Origin: Formosimonas limnophila
GTDB lineage: Bacteria > Pseudomonadota > Gammaproteobacteria > Burkholderiales > Burkholderiaceae
NCBI RefSeq assembly: GCF_014652675.1
Contig: NZ_BMZG01000006.1
Location: 21,305-85,304 of the forward strand
DNA: 64,000 nucleotides
Reading direction: 5' to 3'
Shown: positions 29,470 through 39,518 of the stretch, in pieces
Layout: every line of letters begins with the position of its first letter
Position numbering within the stretch: position 1 is the stretch's first letter
Position numbers and translations under genes: made by a program
The notes under the pieces: generated by a model
Seen by the model: the letters and a program-made list of their open reading frames with translations, nothing else
The model's database searches: none
Told to the model about the DNA's origin: nothing

Positions 29470-30447
29470 TCACAGAGGGTCGGCAGCGACGGCAAAAATA
29501 ATGTCAATGTCTCGTGTGGGTTTAAAGTTGGTTTTGATCGCTTCAAAGCGGGTCTCTGAGACTTTTTTCAAAGAGGCATCCCAGCAGAGCGACATGAGCG
29601 AATTTTTGGGTTTATCAATGGTTAATTTAAAACGACCGATGGGTTTGGCCCAGTTCGCGCCCGTGGTCAGGACATAACCCAGCGTAGTATAAGCTGGATA
29701 GGTTTTACTGCCTTGTACCATTTTTTGCCAAAAAGTTTTGTTAAAGCAGTAGGCTCGTTGTAGGTCTCTCGCATACTCGCTATTGCCTCTGGCGATGCCT
29801 GCGACACTGCCGCCAACCAAGGGTTGATATTGGTGCTCGACAATCAGTGTTTTTTTGCTGGGGAATGTTTGTGGCCAGCTGTAAATAATTTGTGATGCCC
29901 AAACGTGCCGCTCGTCAGATTCTTCTGTTTCGGAAATGATGCCTTGCTGGAGCATTTTTTCAAAGCAGGTATCGACTCGATGTCGCCATTGGTTATCTGG
30001 CTCATCGTTGAAATACGGAAAGACAATTTCACGATCACTAAAGCCGCACTGGGTCAATGCGGTGGTGATGTCTTTTTCTTTCCAAAAGCCACGTGCGTGC
30101 AGTGTCGGTTTGATGCTTTGACCATTCACCATCACTTTAAATGATTCGACCAAACCAGCAGTGTCGGCAAAATCACCATCGCGGGTTTCGGCGTAATCAA
30201 TCACAGGCATGGGGAACAACACCGTTTCGCTCACGCTTTGAGGCGCATCGTTCACAAACTCATAACGCACGTGAATCCGCTCTTGGCTGATGTATAAATC
30301 TTCCGACGCCATGCGAACGTTTGGGTTTTTGAGATAAGTCACACCACCAGTGGCGACATAGCCTGTTGAGTCATTCGCAGATGCAGCGTTTGTCAGGCTG
30401 ATGAGACAGCCCGCGAGCAGTGCAAGACGGCAATAGATTCGGCTCAT
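29470..30447 (-). CDS. DUF4424 family exported protein
   Basis: 325 residues with a signal peptide (about 24 residues, cleavage after N-A-A-S-A) and then [11 protein letters not shown], the usual start of DUF4424 proteins; V-R-Y-E-F-V-N and V-L-F-P-M-P also fit. The function is unknown and it is probably periplasmic. Its ATG overlaps the tyrA stop by 4 bases and aroA follows after 19 bp, so it is firmly part of the aromatic operon although no biochemical link is obvious. Confidence 0.82.
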   Translation of the reverse strand: MSRIYCRLALLAGCLISLTNAASANDSTGYVATGGVTYLKNPNVRMASEDLYISQERIHVRYEFVNDAPQSVSETVLFPMPVIDYAETRDGDFADTAGLVESFKVMVNGQSIKPTLHARGFWKEKDITTALTQCGFSDREIVFPYFNDEPDNQWRHRVDTCFEKMLQQGIISETEESDERHVWASQIIYSWPQTFPSKKTLIVEHQYQPLVGGSVAGIARGNSEYARDLQRAYCFNKTFWQKMVQGSKTYPAYTTLGYVLTTGANWAKPIGRFKLTIDKPKNSLMSLCWDASLKKVSETRFEAIKTNFKPTRDIDIIFAVAADPL

Positions 30448-31349
30448 TGTTCCCTACCCCACGCCAGTCGCATCTCACTCGCTTTGGTAAACTGCGCCAA
30501 AATGTCTGCATCACGCTCAGCCGCAATGTCATCGCGCAACTGCTGCGTGTGCGCGAGATACAGGTCTAATTCACGCAAAATCGCTTCTTTGTTGTTCAAA
30601 CACACATCCCGCCACATCTCAGGGCTGGCTGCCGCAATGCGCGTGAAGTCGCGAAAACCAGCTCCTGCCATCGCAAATTTATCATTGGATAAATCCGAAT
30701 CGGCGACATGATTCATCAAGGCATACGCCAACACATGCGGCAAGTGCGAGACGGCGGCGAAAATTTCGTCGTGGGCAGTGAGGCTCAGCTCGTACACTTG
30801 CGCGCCCGTTGCCTGCCACATCGCCGCAATGGTAGTCACGTCGTCGGTATGGTTCGTCTCGTGCGGGCAAATCATGACTTTTTTGTTCACATACAAATCC
30901 GCCAGTGCCGCTTGTGGGCCGTTTACCTCACGCCCCGCGATGGGGTGAGCGAGGACGAATTGACGTACTTTATCGCCGAGCGCGGCGTGGGCGTCACGAT
31001 AGACTGATGCTTTGGTGCTGCCGACATCGGTGATGATGGTGTCAGGTTGCAAATGTGGGGCAATTTGGGTGCAGACTGTGCAGGTTTGACCGACGGGCAT
31101 GGCGAGGACGATGACGTCGGCGGTTTTGACCGCGTCGATAAACTCAGGAGAATCGACCGAAACCGCCGCATCGACAATGCCCAGTTTCAATGCTTCATCC
31201 ATCACGGACGGTGTTCGCCCTACGCCGATGATGTGTCGAGACACATGCGCTTGCTTGAGCGCAAGGGTCAGTGAGCCGCCAATCAAGCCTGCGCCGATGA
31301 GGAGGAGGTTGTTGATTTTTATTTTGTCATGGGTTTGGAAAATCTTCAT
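30444..31349 (-). CDS. tyrA: Prephenate/arogenate dehydrogenase
   Basis: 301 residues. The NAD-binding motif L-I-G-A-G-L-I-G-G-S-L is near residue 17, followed by D-V-G-S-T-K and A-H-P-I-A-G-R-E, which are typical. It makes 4-hydroxyphenylpyruvate for tyrosine. No chorismate mutase domain is fused to it; that domain is on pheA. Both ends overlap neighbours by 4 bases (DUF3592 gene upstream, DUF4424 gene downstream), so it is translationally coupled. Confidence 0.95.
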   Translation of the reverse strand: MKIFQTHDKIKINNLLLIGAGLIGGSLTLALKQAHVSRHIIGVGRTPSVMDEALKLGIVDAAVSVDSPEFIDAVKTADVIVLAMPVGQTCTVCTQIAPHLQPDTIITDVGSTKASVYRDAHAALGDKVRQFVLAHPIAGREVNGPQAALADLYVNKKVMICPHETNHTDDVTTIAAMWQATGAQVYELSLTAHDEIFAAVSHLPHVLAYALMNHVADSDLSNDKFAMAGAGFRDFTRIAAASPEMWRDVCLNNKEAILRELDLYLAHTQQLRDDIAAERDADILAQFTKASEMRLAWGREQ

Positions 31350-31771
31350 GTGTTCTGCTTTTTTCGGTTAGACCATTTATACGAGAAGTAGCTTAATATT
31401 AACACTAAGGACAAGTGAATAAAAAACCCATATAAGCCCATGATAGACTTTATTTCTGCTTCACTGGGCTCTTCCCTTAAATACAAAACAGAAACAGTCT
31501 CACCGATAGAGTAACTTTCAAGATTAAACGATGAATCGATAGAGGTTTCGTAGCTCTTCCCAGCTTGGGTTGAATAAGAGATCCATATATGTGTGGAGCT
31601 TCTGCGCGATGAAATTGAACTGTGATGTTCAATCCTCACAACTGTACCTTTGGTCTCGATTCCAAAAAGCAAAAAATAAGAGCCATAGGCGATGCTTCCT
31701 AAAAGAACAATAACCAACAAAGTTTTTATAACCTTAATAAAAAGACTACCAATAACTTCAGGCAATGTCAT
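31346..31771 (-). CDS. DUF3592-like membrane protein
   Basis: 141 residues from the ATG at 31771, chosen because it overlaps the pheA stop as ATGA; a start at 31798 is also open. Two membrane helices (about residues 12-36 and 114-134) flank a soluble beta-rich part with T-K-G-T-V-V-R-I, W-I-S-Y and G-E-T-V-S-V-L-Y, the DUF3592 pattern. The function is unknown. It is AT-richer than pheA and tyrA, suggesting later insertion between them, yet it overlaps both by exactly 4 bases. Confidence 0.75.
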   Translation of the reverse strand: MTLPEVIGSLFIKVIKTLLVIVLLGSIAYGSYFLLFGIETKGTVVRIEHHSSISSRRSSTHIWISYSTQAGKSYETSIDSSFNLESYSIGETVSVLYLREEPSEAEIKSIMGLYGFFIHLSLVLILSYFSYKWSNRKKQNT

Positions 31772-32871
31772 GATGTCACCGGATACGAACCAAGACACTT
31801 ATAAAACGCCGCATTCGCTTCGATTTCGGCCAAGGCCTCGCGTACGTGTTGCTCGTCGATGTGACCAGCAAAGTCAATATAGAAAAAATACTCCCAGCCT
31901 TTTTGACGAGCAGGGCGAGATTCAAAACGCAGCATTGAGACGCCTTTGCGTGCAAATGGCTCAAGCAATGCGTAGACTGCGCCCGCTTTGTTGGGCGTGG
32001 CGAGTATTATTGAGGTTTTGTCGTTGGGCGATATGCCGCACAGTTGTTTGGCGAGGACGATGAAGCGAGTGCGATTGTTGGCGTCATCTTGAATGCTCGC
32101 GGCGACGGTTTGTAATGCGTATTTCGTGCCCGCGATGTCACTGGCGATGGCAGCGACACTTGGGTCGGCGGCTGCCATTTGTGCGCCTTGCGCGTTGCTT
32201 GAGACGGGTTTTTGCTCAATGTGTGGGTAATGTTGTTTGAGCCAGTTGTAGCACTGCGCCAAGGCTTGTGGGTGCGCGACGATGGTGGTCACGCCGCTCA
32301 TGTCACCTGTCTTGTGCAGCATCGAGTGGCGAATCGCCAGTGAGACTTCACCGCAAATTTTGAGCGGTGACGCGAGCAATAAGTCCATCGTGCGATTCAC
32401 CGCGCCCTCAATAGAGTTCTCAATCGGCACCACGCCAAACGCCGCGCCGTCGGCTTCGACGGTGCGAAAAATATCATCCACCGTCGTGCAGTCAATTGCA
32501 TCAATCGCGTGGCCAAACTGCTTGTACATCGCCTGCTCGGTGTATGTGCCCGCAGGGCCAAGATAGGCGACTTTCACCGCCTCTTCCATCGCGCGGCAAA
32601 TGCTCATGACCTCACGCCACAGGGTTTGTAGCGAATGACTCGGCAACGGGCCAGGATTTTGTGCGGCGATTTTTTGCAAAACAAATGCCTCACGCTCGGG
32701 GCGAAACACGGGTTGTGCGTGTTTTTGCTTCACATGCCCAACCGCCTGCGCGAGCTTGGCGCGTTCGTTGAGCAAGTGAAGCAATTGCGCATCCACCGCG
32801 TCGATTTGCGCGCGAATCGGGGCGAGGTCTTTGTCGACTTCAGATTTGTCGTTGAGTATGGGGTCAGACAT
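31768..32871 (-). CDS. pheA: Bifunctional chorismate mutase / prephenate dehydratase
   Basis: 367 residues from the ATG at 32871 (AAGG 7 nt upstream). Domains in order: AroQ-type chorismate mutase (about residues 10-95), prephenate dehydratase (V-A-Y-L-G-P-A-G-T-Y-T-E-Q-A near residue 103), and a C-terminal ACT domain with L-R-F-E-S-R-P (the ESRP motif of phenylalanine binding). It converts chorismate to phenylpyruvate and is usually feedback-inhibited by phenylalanine. It lies downstream of serC with a 117-bp gap holding a paired inverted repeat. Confidence 0.96.
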   Translation of the reverse strand: MSDPILNDKSEVDKDLAPIRAQIDAVDAQLLHLLNERAKLAQAVGHVKQKHAQPVFRPEREAFVLQKIAAQNPGPLPSHSLQTLWREVMSICRAMEEAVKVAYLGPAGTYTEQAMYKQFGHAIDAIDCTTVDDIFRTVEADGAAFGVVPIENSIEGAVNRTMDLLLASPLKICGEVSLAIRHSMLHKTGDMSGVTTIVAHPQALAQCYNWLKQHYPHIEQKPVSSNAQGAQMAAADPSVAAIASDIAGTKYALQTVAASIQDDANNRTRFIVLAKQLCGISPNDKTSIILATPNKAGAVYALLEPFARKGVSMLRFESRPARQKGWEYFFYIDFAGHIDEQHVREALAEIEANAAFYKCLGSYPVTS

Positions 32872-32910
32872 AGTGAAACCTTGTGGTTTAAATTGTGGTG
32901 CAATCAGCGG

Positions 32911-32975
32911 TTTTGCGCATTGCACTGTTTTTGTTTGTGTATTAAAGACTGCGGTGTAATGCGCTGTGCTTATTG
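32911..32975 (-). repeat. Paired inverted-repeat element in the pheA leader (copy 1)
   Basis: Arms GCGCATTGCACTG (32915-32927) and CGGTGTAATGCGC (32952-32964) match as an inverted repeat at 11 of 13 positions with 24 bases between. Similarity to a second copy (50790-50866) extends outside the arms (TTTTGCGC on one side, CTGYGYTTATTGT on the other). The inner arm is 44 bases before the pheA ATG. Confidence 0.65.
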
Positions 32976-32988
32976 TATCCTGCGGGTT

Positions 32989-34110
32989 TTAACCGTGATT
33001 TTTTTCAAACGCTTGCATAAACGCAACCAACGCCTCTACGCCCGCCATAGGCATGGCGTTGTAAATACTCGCCCGCATGCCACCGACCATTTTGTGTCCC
33101 TTTAAAGCGGCTAAACCTGCGGCGGCGGATTGTTCTAAAAATGCGGCATTTAATGATTCATCATTGAGAAAAAACGGCACGTTCATGCATGAGCGGTAGG
33201 GTTTTTGTACGTCGTTGCGATAGAGTTGGCTGTTGTCGATGGCGTCGTACAGGAGTTTGGCTTTGACGTCGTTGATGGCTGCCATGGCAGTGACACCGCC
33301 TTGCGCTTCGAGCCATTCAAACACCAAGCCTGCGATGTAGATAGAGAGCGTCGGTGGCGTGTTAAACATCGAGTCGTTGTTGGCGACGTTGCGCCAGTTA
33401 AATGCCGATGGGCAAAGCGGGTGTTGCAAATCAAGCAAGTCGTCGCGCACGATGACGAAGGTGACACCTGCGGGGCCGATGTTTTTTTGTGCGCCGCCGT
33501 AGATGACGCCGTATTGGGTGACGTCAATCGGGCGGGATAAAATGTGTGACGACATGTCGGCGACGAAAAACGAGCCTGAGGCGTGCACGGCGTCGGAGAC
33601 TTCGCGTGACGGATACCACTCGACGCCGTGAATGGTTTCGTTGGTGCAGATGTTGATGTAAGCTGATTCAGCGGAGCATTGCCACGTATCAAACTCGGGG
33701 AAATGGGTGAAGCGGCCTTGTCCGTCGTCAGAGTTGGCGATGATGGGTGCAGCATCGGCCGATGAGACATACCGTGCGGCTTCTTTTTGGGTTTTCAGTG
33801 ACCATGCGCCTGCGATGACGCTGTCGATGGTTTTGCGTGAGCCGCCGAGTAAGTTGAGCGGGATGATTGCGTTTTGCCCAATCGCGCCGCCTTGCATGAA
33901 TAGGATTTGGTAATTTGATGGCACATTGAGCAAACGGCGCAAAGTTTCGCGTGTGCGCATAAACACCTCGGTGTACACCGCGCCACGGTGGCTCATTTCC
34001 ATGATGGATGTGCCTGTGCCGTTGAAATCGAGCAATTCGGCCTGCATTTTTTCGAGAACGGGCAAAGGCAAAGCGGCCGGACCTGCGGCAAAGTTATAGA
34101 CGCGACTCAT
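32989..34110 (-). CDS. serC: Phosphoserine aminotransferase
   Basis: 373 residues from the ATG at 34110, where the typical V-Y-N-F-A-A-G-P-A-A-L-P start lies. S-H-R-G, a W-residue region and G-A-Q-K-N-I-G-P-A-G with the PLP lysine are present. It is PLP-dependent and makes 3-phosphoserine, and in many bacteria also serves pyridoxal synthesis. First gene of the serC-pheA-tyrA-aroA operon, divergent from the M16 protease gene. Confidence 0.97.
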   Translation of the reverse strand: MSRVYNFAAGPAALPLPVLEKMQAELLDFNGTGTSIMEMSHRGAVYTEVFMRTRETLRRLLNVPSNYQILFMQGGAIGQNAIIPLNLLGGSRKTIDSVIAGAWSLKTQKEAARYVSSADAAPIIANSDDGQGRFTHFPEFDTWQCSAESAYINICTNETIHGVEWYPSREVSDAVHASGSFFVADMSSHILSRPIDVTQYGVIYGGAQKNIGPAGVTFVIVRDDLLDLQHPLCPSAFNWRNVANNDSMFNTPPTLSIYIAGLVFEWLEAQGGVTAMAAINDVKAKLLYDAIDNSQLYRNDVQKPYRSCMNVPFFLNDESLNAAFLEQSAAAGLAALKGHKMVGGMRASIYNAMPMAGVEALVAFMQAFEKNHG

Positions 34111-34367
34111 GAGGGATTCCATAAATATAAAGGGATGGCTCAATTATCGCCGAAAAGCGGGCTTTTTCCAATGTAAACCTGCCATTGATGATGGGTTTTG
34201 GGCGAAACAGGTGCGAAATGACAGGCGATTGGCTCAAACACGCTAAATCCACATTTGTGCGGCTCAATAAAGCAGGAAATACCGCTTGCCTGACGAGTCA
34301 TCAACTAAAGCTGGTATCATTTCATTCATTGGTCCAAACCCAAATAAAGAAGAGAAAAGAGCAGATT

Positions 34368-37256
34368 ATGAGTTCATCGACAAGTATCGTCATCCGCACC
34401 AGCTTAAGTATCATGGCATTGGCCATTTCGCAGTTGAGTTTTGCACAAGTGGTTGAGGCACCTGTAGCAGCGCCTTTGGCCACTCAAACACAGTCCGTAG
34501 CTTACAATGAGGGTGACTTAAACAAAACGATTCCGATGGACGATCAGCTCACGCATGGACAGTTGAGTAACGGTGTGAAGTATTACATATTACCCAATAC
34601 GACGCCTGCCAAAAAGGCTGAGCTTCGTTTGGTGGTACAAGCCGGTTCTTTGAACGAAGAAGATCAGGAATCTGGCATGGCTCACTTCACAGAGCACATG
34701 GTTTTTAACGGTACCAAAAATTTCCCCAAGCGTGAAATGATTGATACCCTTGAGGAGATGGGCGTTCGCTTTGGTGCTGATTTGAATGCGTACACAGGTT
34801 TTAACGAAACGGTTTATGTGCTGCCGATTCCCCTGGAGAACCCCAAAAATTTGAGTACAGCTATGCAGGTACTAGAAGACTGGGCTTTTAATGCCACGAT
34901 GGATACGGAGGAAATTAACAAAGAGCGTCCCGTGATTGTTGAGGAGTGGCGCGGTAGCAGTTTGAGTCCTCAAGCGCGTCAGCAAACCAAAATGGTGGAG
35001 ACTCTTGCTAAAGGCTCGAAGTATTCAAAGCGTGATCCGATTGGCGATGTAGAAAATGTTAAAACCTTTGCGCCACAAGCCTTACGTGATTTTTATCAAC
35101 GCTGGTATCGTCCGAACTTAATGTCGGTGATTGTCGTCGGTGACGTTGACCCCAAAGCGACTAAAAAATTGGTGGAGCAGCATTTCGCTGATTACAAAAA
35201 TCCGCCACAACCAGTCACAACTCCGGCCATCACCGTCCCTAATAATGTTGAGCCAATTGTCGGTGTGTATCAAAGCGACGAAGTGAGTCAAAATATCATC
35301 ATGATGGCTTACAAAGACATGAACAATGTCACGATTGATAAAACCGATGGTGATTATGTTAAAAATCTGCGTGAAATGCTGATCAGTCAAATGATTAATC
35401 AACGTTTTGCTGCGCTCTTGGACTCAGGTAAACAGCCATTCATTGGTGCTCAAAGTACCCGTGATGAGCTTGGTGGTTTCATACGCAGTAAAAAAGCTTA
35501 TACGCTCATGGCGATTGCTGCTTCAGGTCAGCAGGCCGACGCTTTGCAAGCCTTGCACATTGAGAGTCGACGCATTATCGAGCATGGGTTCTCTGCAGAC
35601 GAGCTTGAGCAGGCAAAAAGTGACATGTTTGCCAACATTGAGGACTATTATCTGAACCGTCGCAAAGTCGAGTCCGCTGAGAAAGCCGAGGAATACATTC
35701 GCGGAGTGACCGAAAACGAGCCCTTGCCGACGATTCCTTGGGAGTATGAAGCACAGAAGAAATATTTGCCCACCATCACCATTGCGCAAATCAACCAATT
35801 GGTCAAACAGCATTTTAGACCAGAGAATCGCATTGTGTTTGTCACCAGCAATGACAAAAACAATGCACTGACGGTTGAAAAAATCAAACAAATTATCTCC
35901 ACCACGCCTGCTGTTGAGCCTTTAAAAGCCACGGCTCGAGCGACCGCACTGCTCCCCAAACTGCCGGTGGCTGGTCGTGTGACGAAAAGTGAAGAGGATC
36001 CTCTAACGGGTGTGGTGACGTGGATTTTGTCCAATGGTGTCAAAGTGAGTTACAAACAAAACGATTACAACGACAATCAGATTCGCGTCAATGCGTTTTC
36101 TGATGGTGGTTACTCATTATTGACTGATCAAGAATGGCGTCAAAGCCAATGGGCGATACCTGGTTTAGAGGATGCGGGTTATAACGGCTTGACCAAAACC
36201 CAAGTCGCGCAGCTTTTGGCTGGTAAAACCATCAATATTGGCTATGACATTGATGAGACGTCTCATGGGCTGCAAGGTCAATTTGCCCCCAGAGACAGTG
36301 AGTCTGCTTTTCAGCTGATGTATAGCCTCATCACTGGTCTGAATAAAAACTCCAATGTTTTCGCGACGTTCAAAGAGCGCAGCATCGCTGCGACCGCGAA
36401 TGCTGATAAAAATCGTGAGAGTTATTTTGCCAATCAAGTTCAGTTGGATCTGAACCGAAAAAACCCTCGCTTCACAGGTATTTATCCAACAGCACAAGCG
36501 TGGGAGCAAACCAATTATGATGTGGCATACAACAGCTTTAAGAAAATATACAGTAACGCCAACGGCATGCATTTTTCATTTTTTGGCAAAATTGACCCAC
36601 AAGAATTGCGTCGCTACAGTGAACTGTACTTGGCAAGTCTACCCAGCCAGATGAGTGTCATGCCGCAGTACAAAGAGCGCCCCTATCCGCTGGACTTTAC
36701 CCAACGAGCTATTACGGTGAAAAAAGGGAAAGACAATGTGAGCGAAGTGCGCATTATGTACGGTGGTCAAGCAGAGTTTGATCCGCGTGATAATCTCTCG
36801 CTGATTATGGCCGGTGATATTTTGACAGAGCGTTTAATTAAAGAGTTGCGAGAAGAGCTTGGTGGTGTTTATTCACCAGGCGCATCGGGTGGCCTCATTG
36901 ATCGCCCAAATCCTTCTTATCGATTCGACATTGCCTTTCCATGTGACCCTGCGCGTGTTGATGAACTCACAAAAACAACTTTATCGATTGTACAAAATTT
37001 GATTGAGGAAGGCCCTACTCAAGCAGAGCTTGAAAAAGTTCGACAAGGTTTTCTGGCGAACTTCCGACAAAGCAAAAACACCAATGAATTCGGTGCTGAG
37101 CAATTTTCTAATGCGCTGAAAAATGGCCACGATCCAGCATCCGCTAGAACCTATGAAAAACGCTTGGCAGCAATCAGCGTGGACGACATTCAGTCAACAG
37201 TGTCCAAGTTTTTGAGTGCTGACAAGCGTGTGACTGCCACATTGATGCCGGAGTGA
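34368..37256 (+). CDS. M16 family zinc metallopeptidase (insulinase type), exported
   Basis: 962 residues from the ATG at 34368; the frame is open to 34185 but the signal peptide begins here. The signal peptide (about 26 residues, ending S-F-A-Q) points to the periplasm. The zinc motif H106-F-T-E-H110 is the inverted HxxEH of M16, with a distal Glu expected about 75 residues later. The second half is a related but non-catalytic M16 domain, as in single-chain PqqL-like proteases of about 930 residues. It degrades or processes peptides; substrate unknown. It is alone on the plus strand, divergent from serC, and no clear terminator follows it. Confidence 0.92.
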   Translation: MSSSTSIVIRTSLSIMALAISQLSFAQVVEAPVAAPLATQTQSVAYNEGDLNKTIPMDDQLTHGQLSNGVKYYILPNTTPAKKAELRLVVQAGSLNEEDQESGMAHFTEHMVFNGTKNFPKREMIDTLEEMGVRFGADLNAYTGFNETVYVLPIPLENPKNLSTAMQVLEDWAFNATMDTEEINKERPVIVEEWRGSSLSPQARQQTKMVETLAKGSKYSKRDPIGDVENVKTFAPQALRDFYQRWYRPNLMSVIVVGDVDPKATKKLVEQHFADYKNPPQPVTTPAITVPNNVEPIVGVYQSDEVSQNIIMMAYKDMNNVTIDKTDGDYVKNLREMLISQMINQRFAALLDSGKQPFIGAQSTRDELGGFIRSKKAYTLMAIAASGQQADALQALHIESRRIIEHGFSADELEQAKSDMFANIEDYYLNRRKVESAEKAEEYIRGVTENEPLPTIPWEYEAQKKYLPTITIAQINQLVKQHFRPENRIVFVTSNDKNNALTVEKIKQIISTTPAVEPLKATARATALLPKLPVAGRVTKSEEDPLTGVVTWILSNGVKVSYKQNDYNDNQIRVNAFSDGGYSLLTDQEWRQSQWAIPGLEDAGYNGLTKTQVAQLLAGKTINIGYDIDETSHGLQGQFAPRDSESAFQLMYSLITGLNKNSNVFATFKERSIAATANADKNRESYFANQVQLDLNRKNPRFTGIYPTAQAWEQTNYDVAYNSFKKIYSNANGMHFSFFGKIDPQELRRYSELYLASLPSQMSVMPQYKERPYPLDFTQRAITVKKGKDNVSEVRIMYGGQAEFDPRDNLSLIMAGDILTERLIKELREELGGVYSPGASGGLIDRPNPSYRFDIAFPCDPARVDELTKTTLSIVQNLIEEGPTQAELEKVRQGFLANFRQSKNTNEFGAEQFSNALKNGHDPASARTYEKRLAAISVDDIQSTVSKFLSADKRVTATLMPE

Positions 37257-37348
37257 TTGTCATAGCAAGCTATAGGTTTATGTTCTAAATTGGTCAAGAT
37301 AGTCAATAACCTTTTGCTATAACTTAAAAACGTATGGCATGGTTTCCT

Positions 37349-38263
37349 TTAAGGGAATAGTCGTCGCCAGCGTCTCTGTAAGTCGAGCCATTGTCGCTCG
37401 CGTGAGCGACTGATGCGCTTGCAGTCGATCAGACTCCAGTCTTCTGTGCCCGACAGTGTGTGTAATCCTTCGGTAAATAAAGATGAAACATCGGCTCCCC
37501 GCCAGGTTGGGCCGATGACTGTGCAAGCGACCTCTTGTAAGGACAGTTTTTGAAACTCCAAAAAGCGCAGACCTCCTCCGTAGGTTTGACTGCAATCCTG
37601 AACAGGCAGTGATACAAACCCTCTATTATTGATGAAGGGCGAACCGCCTGGGCGGGCTGAAGTTTTATCAACTCGAATGGGATTGGCTGGGTGCAACTGC
37701 CATGGTCCCCACAACGTTGGAGCCATTGCAATGTGCAGCTCTCTTTGGTCACGAGCCTGAGGCCCCACCAAAGTGAAAAACATCCACCAATGGTCATTTT
37801 GCTGCAACAAAGAGGCTTCGGCAACAGGTAAACCAGAAAGCAAGGCCTTTTCCCTAACCCAGTCATTCGGGAAATTTCGCGCACGGTATAACGCCACTTC
37901 GCCTGCTTGGTGGCTTTCTGGCAGCATCCATATCTCACCTTGATGCCGAAAAACCTGTGGATAAGATAGGTGGTAAGGTTTCACCAAAGCCTCTTGTGCA
38001 ACGCCCCATCCAGCATCGGGCGACCAAGCCACATGCTCGATAATGCCATGCTTTGTACGGTAATCATAGCATTCGACAAAGACATGTACTTTCCCTTGAT
38101 GGTTTAGACCAAAGGGATCGGCACGGTAGCGCCAGGGGCCTGGGTCAGGCATCCAATGAATTTGGGCATCTGCTCGAACTTCGTTTGGATGATCTAACCA
38201 ATTAGTTTGTGGGTGTAAACTCAGGCCAACTTGCCAAAAGTCACTGTAAGGGGCATGTAGCAT
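37349..38263 (-). CDS. Glycosyl-hydrolase-like beta-propeller protein of a surface-glycan locus
   Basis: 304 residues. W-R-Y-R-A-D-P-F near residue 45 and V-F-V-E-C resemble the five-bladed propeller domain found beside formyltransferases and in the N-terminal part of glucosamine inositolphosphorylceramide transferase-like proteins (GH43/32-like fold). Repeated Trp-rich blades fit. The ATG at 38263 has a strong ribosome site (AAGGAG) and lies 23 bases inside the glycosyltransferase gene. A role in LPS or capsule sugar decoration is inferred from the neighbours. Confidence 0.7.
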   Translation of the reverse strand: MLHAPYSDFWQVGLSLHPQTNWLDHPNEVRADAQIHWMPDPGPWRYRADPFGLNHQGKVHVFVECYDYRTKHGIIEHVAWSPDAGWGVAQEALVKPYHLSYPQVFRHQGEIWMLPESHQAGEVALYRARNFPNDWVREKALLSGLPVAEASLLQQNDHWWMFFTLVGPQARDQRELHIAMAPTLWGPWQLHPANPIRVDKTSARPGGSPFINNRGFVSLPVQDCSQTYGGGLRFLEFQKLSLQEVACTVIGPTWRGADVSSLFTEGLHTLSGTEDWSLIDCKRISRSRERQWLDLQRRWRRLFP

Positions 38264-39320
38264 CAGATCTCCTTGACCTTGTGGATGCTTGGTTCACTGC
38301 CAATGCATCTAAATATAAACCGTCCATGCGTTGTAATGCCAAAGTGGGCAAAAAATCTCGCAAGTCGTAGTTAATTTGTTGGGGTTTGGTTTGTATATGT
38401 CGTTGCAACCATGCCTTCAAAGCCTGAGCCAATGGTTCGACTTCACCAGGGGGGAGCAAGGGAATGGGGTGTGAACTCAGTAGTTGGGAAGGGCCTTCTG
38501 TGGCACTGGCGATAACTGGCAATCCCTGCTGCATTGCCTCTATAATCGCTAGGCCGAATGTTTCTTCCCGCGAAGCTGAAACGAACAAGTTTATACTGGA
38601 TAGAACAGATCGGACGTCCGCTTGATGTCCGAGCAGATGGATGCGCGTATCACCAGCACACAACTTCTCTAGTTTGGCTCGGTGCGGTCCCTCACCCGCA
38701 ATCACCAGCACTGAATTGATCGGTGCAACCTGCTGATAGGCTTTGATTAAAACGTCCATGCCTTTACTGTAATTCAAGCGTCCCACACTACCAATGACGA
38801 TTGTGTCTGGTTTCAGGTTCAGTTTTTCTCGCCAAGAAGTACTCGATGGCATATTGAATGGGTCTGGTGAAGGTAGCCAGTTGGGAATTACAGCGCTCAG
38901 CCCATGAAAATTACTCAGCTGCATCTGCTGTAATGGATTAACACAGACCAACGCATCCAAATGACCATGTTGGTGAGCCTTGTATCCAACATGGAGCGTG
39001 CCTATCCTGACGGCTGTGTGTCGTATACCAGCTAAGGCTTTGCAGGCGTGACTCAGGTGCCCGTGAACCACGTCGATCTGGTAACGTTTAATTATTTGAC
39101 GAATAGGCCATGTGTATAATAGGGGTAATGTCAGAGCGTGTGCTTGTACTTTGTCATTCAGGGCAAGCAGAGTGGGTGACCGAGCGCGTCCAGCAACGTG
39201 AACTTCATGTCCCTGAGTGGATTGGAGGTTCGCTAGATCAGCGCAGTAACGCTCTGAACCAGCGAATTCGCTTGACAGTATCACATGAAGGATTTTTAAT
39301 GGACTGTTCAGTCGTGTCAT
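38241..39320 (-). CDS. Glycosyltransferase family 4 protein
   Basis: 359 residues, GT-B fold. The donor-binding domain has G-S-V-G-R-L-N-Y-S-K-G and V-I-A-G-E-G-P-H, and the E-x7-E motif is E-E-T-F-G-L-A-I-I-E. The N-terminal domain starts I-L-H-V-I-L-S-S-E-F-A-G-S-E-R. It transfers a nucleotide-activated sugar, probably to LPS core or O-antigen given the KdoO and O-antigen ligase genes beside it. Divergent from kdoO; overlaps the downstream propeller gene by 23 bases. Confidence 0.92.
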   Translation of the reverse strand: MTRLNSPLKILHVILSSEFAGSERYCADLANLQSTQGHEVHVAGRARSPTLLALNDKVQAHALTLPLLYTWPIRQIIKRYQIDVVHGHLSHACKALAGIRHTAVRIGTLHVGYKAHQHGHLDALVCVNPLQQMQLSNFHGLSAVIPNWLPSPDPFNMPSSTSWREKLNLKPDTIVIGSVGRLNYSKGMDVLIKAYQQVAPINSVLVIAGEGPHRAKLEKLCAGDTRIHLLGHQADVRSVLSSINLFVSASREETFGLAIIEAMQQGLPVIASATEGPSQLLSSHPIPLLPPGEVEPLAQALKAWLQRHIQTKPQQINYDLRDFLPTLALQRMDGLYLDALAVNQASTRSRRSDATCPLQ

Positions 39321-39441
39321 TTATTGCTCAGTGAGGTGTTGGCTTGCGTGCCATTTGAGAATACCCTAGAATGTTTGCTTACCATAGTTGATGATTTCAT
39401 TAAGTCAATTTCATGGTAGTTTTCATTCCGTATTGTAACAA

Positions 39442-39474
39442 CCAATTAGTGATATTGGGTTTAACTTTTATAAT
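39442..39474 (+). promoter_or_regulatory. Candidate promoter of the Kdo hydroxylase gene
   Basis: TATAAT at 39469-39474 with a weak -35 (TTAGTG) 17 bases upstream, 45 bp before the ATG. A small inverted repeat CCAAT/ATTGG (39442-39458) overlaps the -35 and could be an operator. Confidence 0.45.
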
Positions 39475-39518
39475 CGACTGAACTGAAATAGACGTTCTAT
39501 AAAACTGAAGGAGACACA

